From contig JADFLK010000095.1 of the NCBI GenBank assembly GCA_022564455.1, positions 1 to 7,732 on the forward strand: 7,732 nt of DNA, written 5' to 3'. This DNA is from Bacteroidota bacterium (GTDB taxonomy: Bacteria; Bacteroidota; Rhodothermia; Rhodothermales; Rubricoccaceae). Position numbers and translations under genes: made by a program. This document shows, in pieces, positions 6,790 through 7,732 of the stretch (position 1 is its first letter; every line of letters starts with the position of its first letter). The notes below the pieces were generated by a model. The model was not told where the DNA came from. It did no database searches and saw only the letters and a program-made list of their open reading frames with translations.

Positions 6790-7732
6790 TTATGCTGGTT
6801 GGAGTACAGCCGGCGCGAATCCTGACCCTTCGAGCCGGTACAGCCGGGCGTACGTACCCCCGAGGCGCATCAATTCAGCGTGGCTTCCAGCTTCAACCAA
6901 GCGTCCGCGGTCGAGATAGAGAATCATGTCGCAGCGAGCGGCGTGGCGAAGGTGGTGGGTAACAAGTAAGACGGTGCGCCCTTTTGCTAACCGATCAAGT
7001 GCATCTACGACGATGCGCTCGTTCTCCTCATCGAGGCCAGTCGTTGGCTCATCCAGTAGCAGAATTGGAGCCTGGCGGACGGCCGCGCGCGCAATAGCGA
7101 GGCGCTGCCGTTGGCCGGCCGAGAGGGTTGAGCCTTGCTCGCCAACCATCGTGTCGTAGCCTTCGGGCATCACAGAGATGAACTCGTGCGCGTTTGCGAG
7201 TCGAGCGGCGGCTTCAATTTCATCGTCCGTGGCCTCGAGCGCTCCATAGGCAATGTTATCGCGGATGGATGCAGCGAAAAGCAGGTTGTCCTGGAGTACA
7301 ACCGCGATCTGTGAGCGAAGCGAGGCGAGCTTGAGGTCGCGAACGTCGAGTCCATCAAGGAGCACGCTGCCATCCGTCGCATCGTAGAGGCGCAGGATGA
7401 GGTTGAGTAAGGTGCTCTTGCCATGGCCGGAGGGCCCAACGAGCGCTACCCGCTGACCGGGCTGAATCGTGAACGAGATGTTGTGCAGGACCGAGTGCCC
7501 TTGCTCATAGCTGAACGTCACTCCCTCGAACTCAATGTGTCCTCGCAAGGATGGAGCAGGGCGTGCGTCAGGTCTGTCCGTAATGTCCGGTTCCTGGTCG
7601 AAGAGGCTTACAATGCGCTCGCCTGCGGCCGATGCCTTTGCCAGACGCCCCGTGTACTTGGCGAAGTCCTGCATCGGGCGAAACATCGCCTTGAGATACG
7701 ACGGGAAGACGAGGAGATCGCCCGGAGTAAGC
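6790..7732 (-). CDS. ABC exporter half-transporter (MsbA-like), C-terminal part with nucleotide-binding domain
   Basis: The gene runs in from beyond position 7732. The frame stays open upstream of the internal ATG at 7686 with LTPGDLLVFPSYLKAM, the usual end of the type IV ABC exporter membrane domain, so the true start and most transmembrane helices are outside the window. Numbering from that Met, the nucleotide-binding domain follows: Walker A GPSGHGKST (84-92), Q-loop VVLQDN (129-134), signature LSAGQRQR (188-195), Walker B ILLLDEPT (208-215), D-loop GLDEEN, and switch His in VTHHL (242-246). The signature has Ala for the second Gly of LSGGQ, a variant common in active exporters. All catalytic residues are present, so it should hydrolyse ATP and drive export of a lipid, glycoconjugate or other hydrophobic molecule across the inner membrane. 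Stop TAA is 3 nt before the next ATG, so this gene and the phosphotransferase gene are probably co-transcribed. Confidence 0.92.
   Translation of the reverse strand, partial: LTPGDLLVFPSYLKAMFRPMQDFAKYTGRLAKASAAGERIVSLFDQEPDITDRPDARPAPSLRGHIEFEGVTFSYEQGHSVLHNISFTIQPGQRVALVGPSGHGKSTLLNLILRLYDATDGSVLLDGLDVRDLKLASLRSQIAVVLQDNLLFAASIRDNIAYGALEATDDEIEAAARLANAHEFISVMPEGYDTMVGEQGSTLSAGQRQRLAIARAAVRQAPILLLDEPTTGLDEENERIVVDALDRLAKGRTVLLVTHHLRHAARCDMILYLDRGRLVEAGSHAELMRLGGTYARLYRLEGSGFAPAVLQPA

Noticed and set aside
7111..7137. LSAGQ instead of LSGGQ in the ABC signature as a sign of an inactive site
   Set aside because: This Ala variant is frequent in working exporters, and Walker A, Walker B Glu and the switch His are intact.
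1..7732. tRNA, rRNA, CRISPR array, insertion sequence or transposase
   Set aside because: No clover-leaf or rRNA-like sequence, no short spaced repeats, no terminal inverted repeats and no transposase motif were seen; the only array is the coding DUF5666 repeat.

Overview
The window looks like a piece of a Gram-negative genome of the Bacteroidota/Rhodothermota (FCB) group, probably from a metagenome. The main clue is a secreted protein whose last ~85 residues form a type IX secretion (Por) sorting domain, with YPNPFNP, DLLGRE and a final GLYVVR strand. Two outer-membrane beta-barrel proteins ending in Phe, and mostly weak Shine-Dalgarno sites, agree. Base composition is about 54-64% GC where counted, except positions 1-300, which are about 70% GC. 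The assignment below the FCB level is inference.

Left part (1-1274): the 3' part of a mutY-type adenine glycosylase gene reads leftward off the window edge. It abuts, head to head, the 3' three quarters of an alginate-export-type porin gene reading rightward. Both genes have lost their 5' ends at the same point near position 302, and GC drops there from about 70% to 54%. This is either a real rearrangement or an assembly chimera.

Middle (1275-3461): a short convergent intergenic region holds a good intrinsic terminator for the leftward gene. That gene encodes a 646-residue secreted protein made of a signal peptide, seven DUF5666-like repeats with a 74-75 residue period, very acidic linkers and the type IX sorting domain. 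A 142-bp upstream gap carries a hairpin and a pair of AGTGCGCA direct repeats.

Right part (3462-7732): a tightly packed leftward operon. In transcription order it holds an ABC exporter half-transporter (only its C-terminal part is in the window), a 780-residue protein with two aminoglycoside-phosphotransferase/choline-kinase-fold modules, and a signal-peptide-bearing outer-membrane beta-barrel protein. Gaps are 3 nt and 1 nt, so translational coupling is likely. Taken together these suggest a cell-envelope pathway in which a small molecule or lipid-linked sugar is phosphorylated and exported, with an outer-membrane component. The substrate cannot be read from the sequence. Whether the acidic repeat protein belongs to the same pathway is unknown; it lies just downstream on the same strand but has its own 5' gap.
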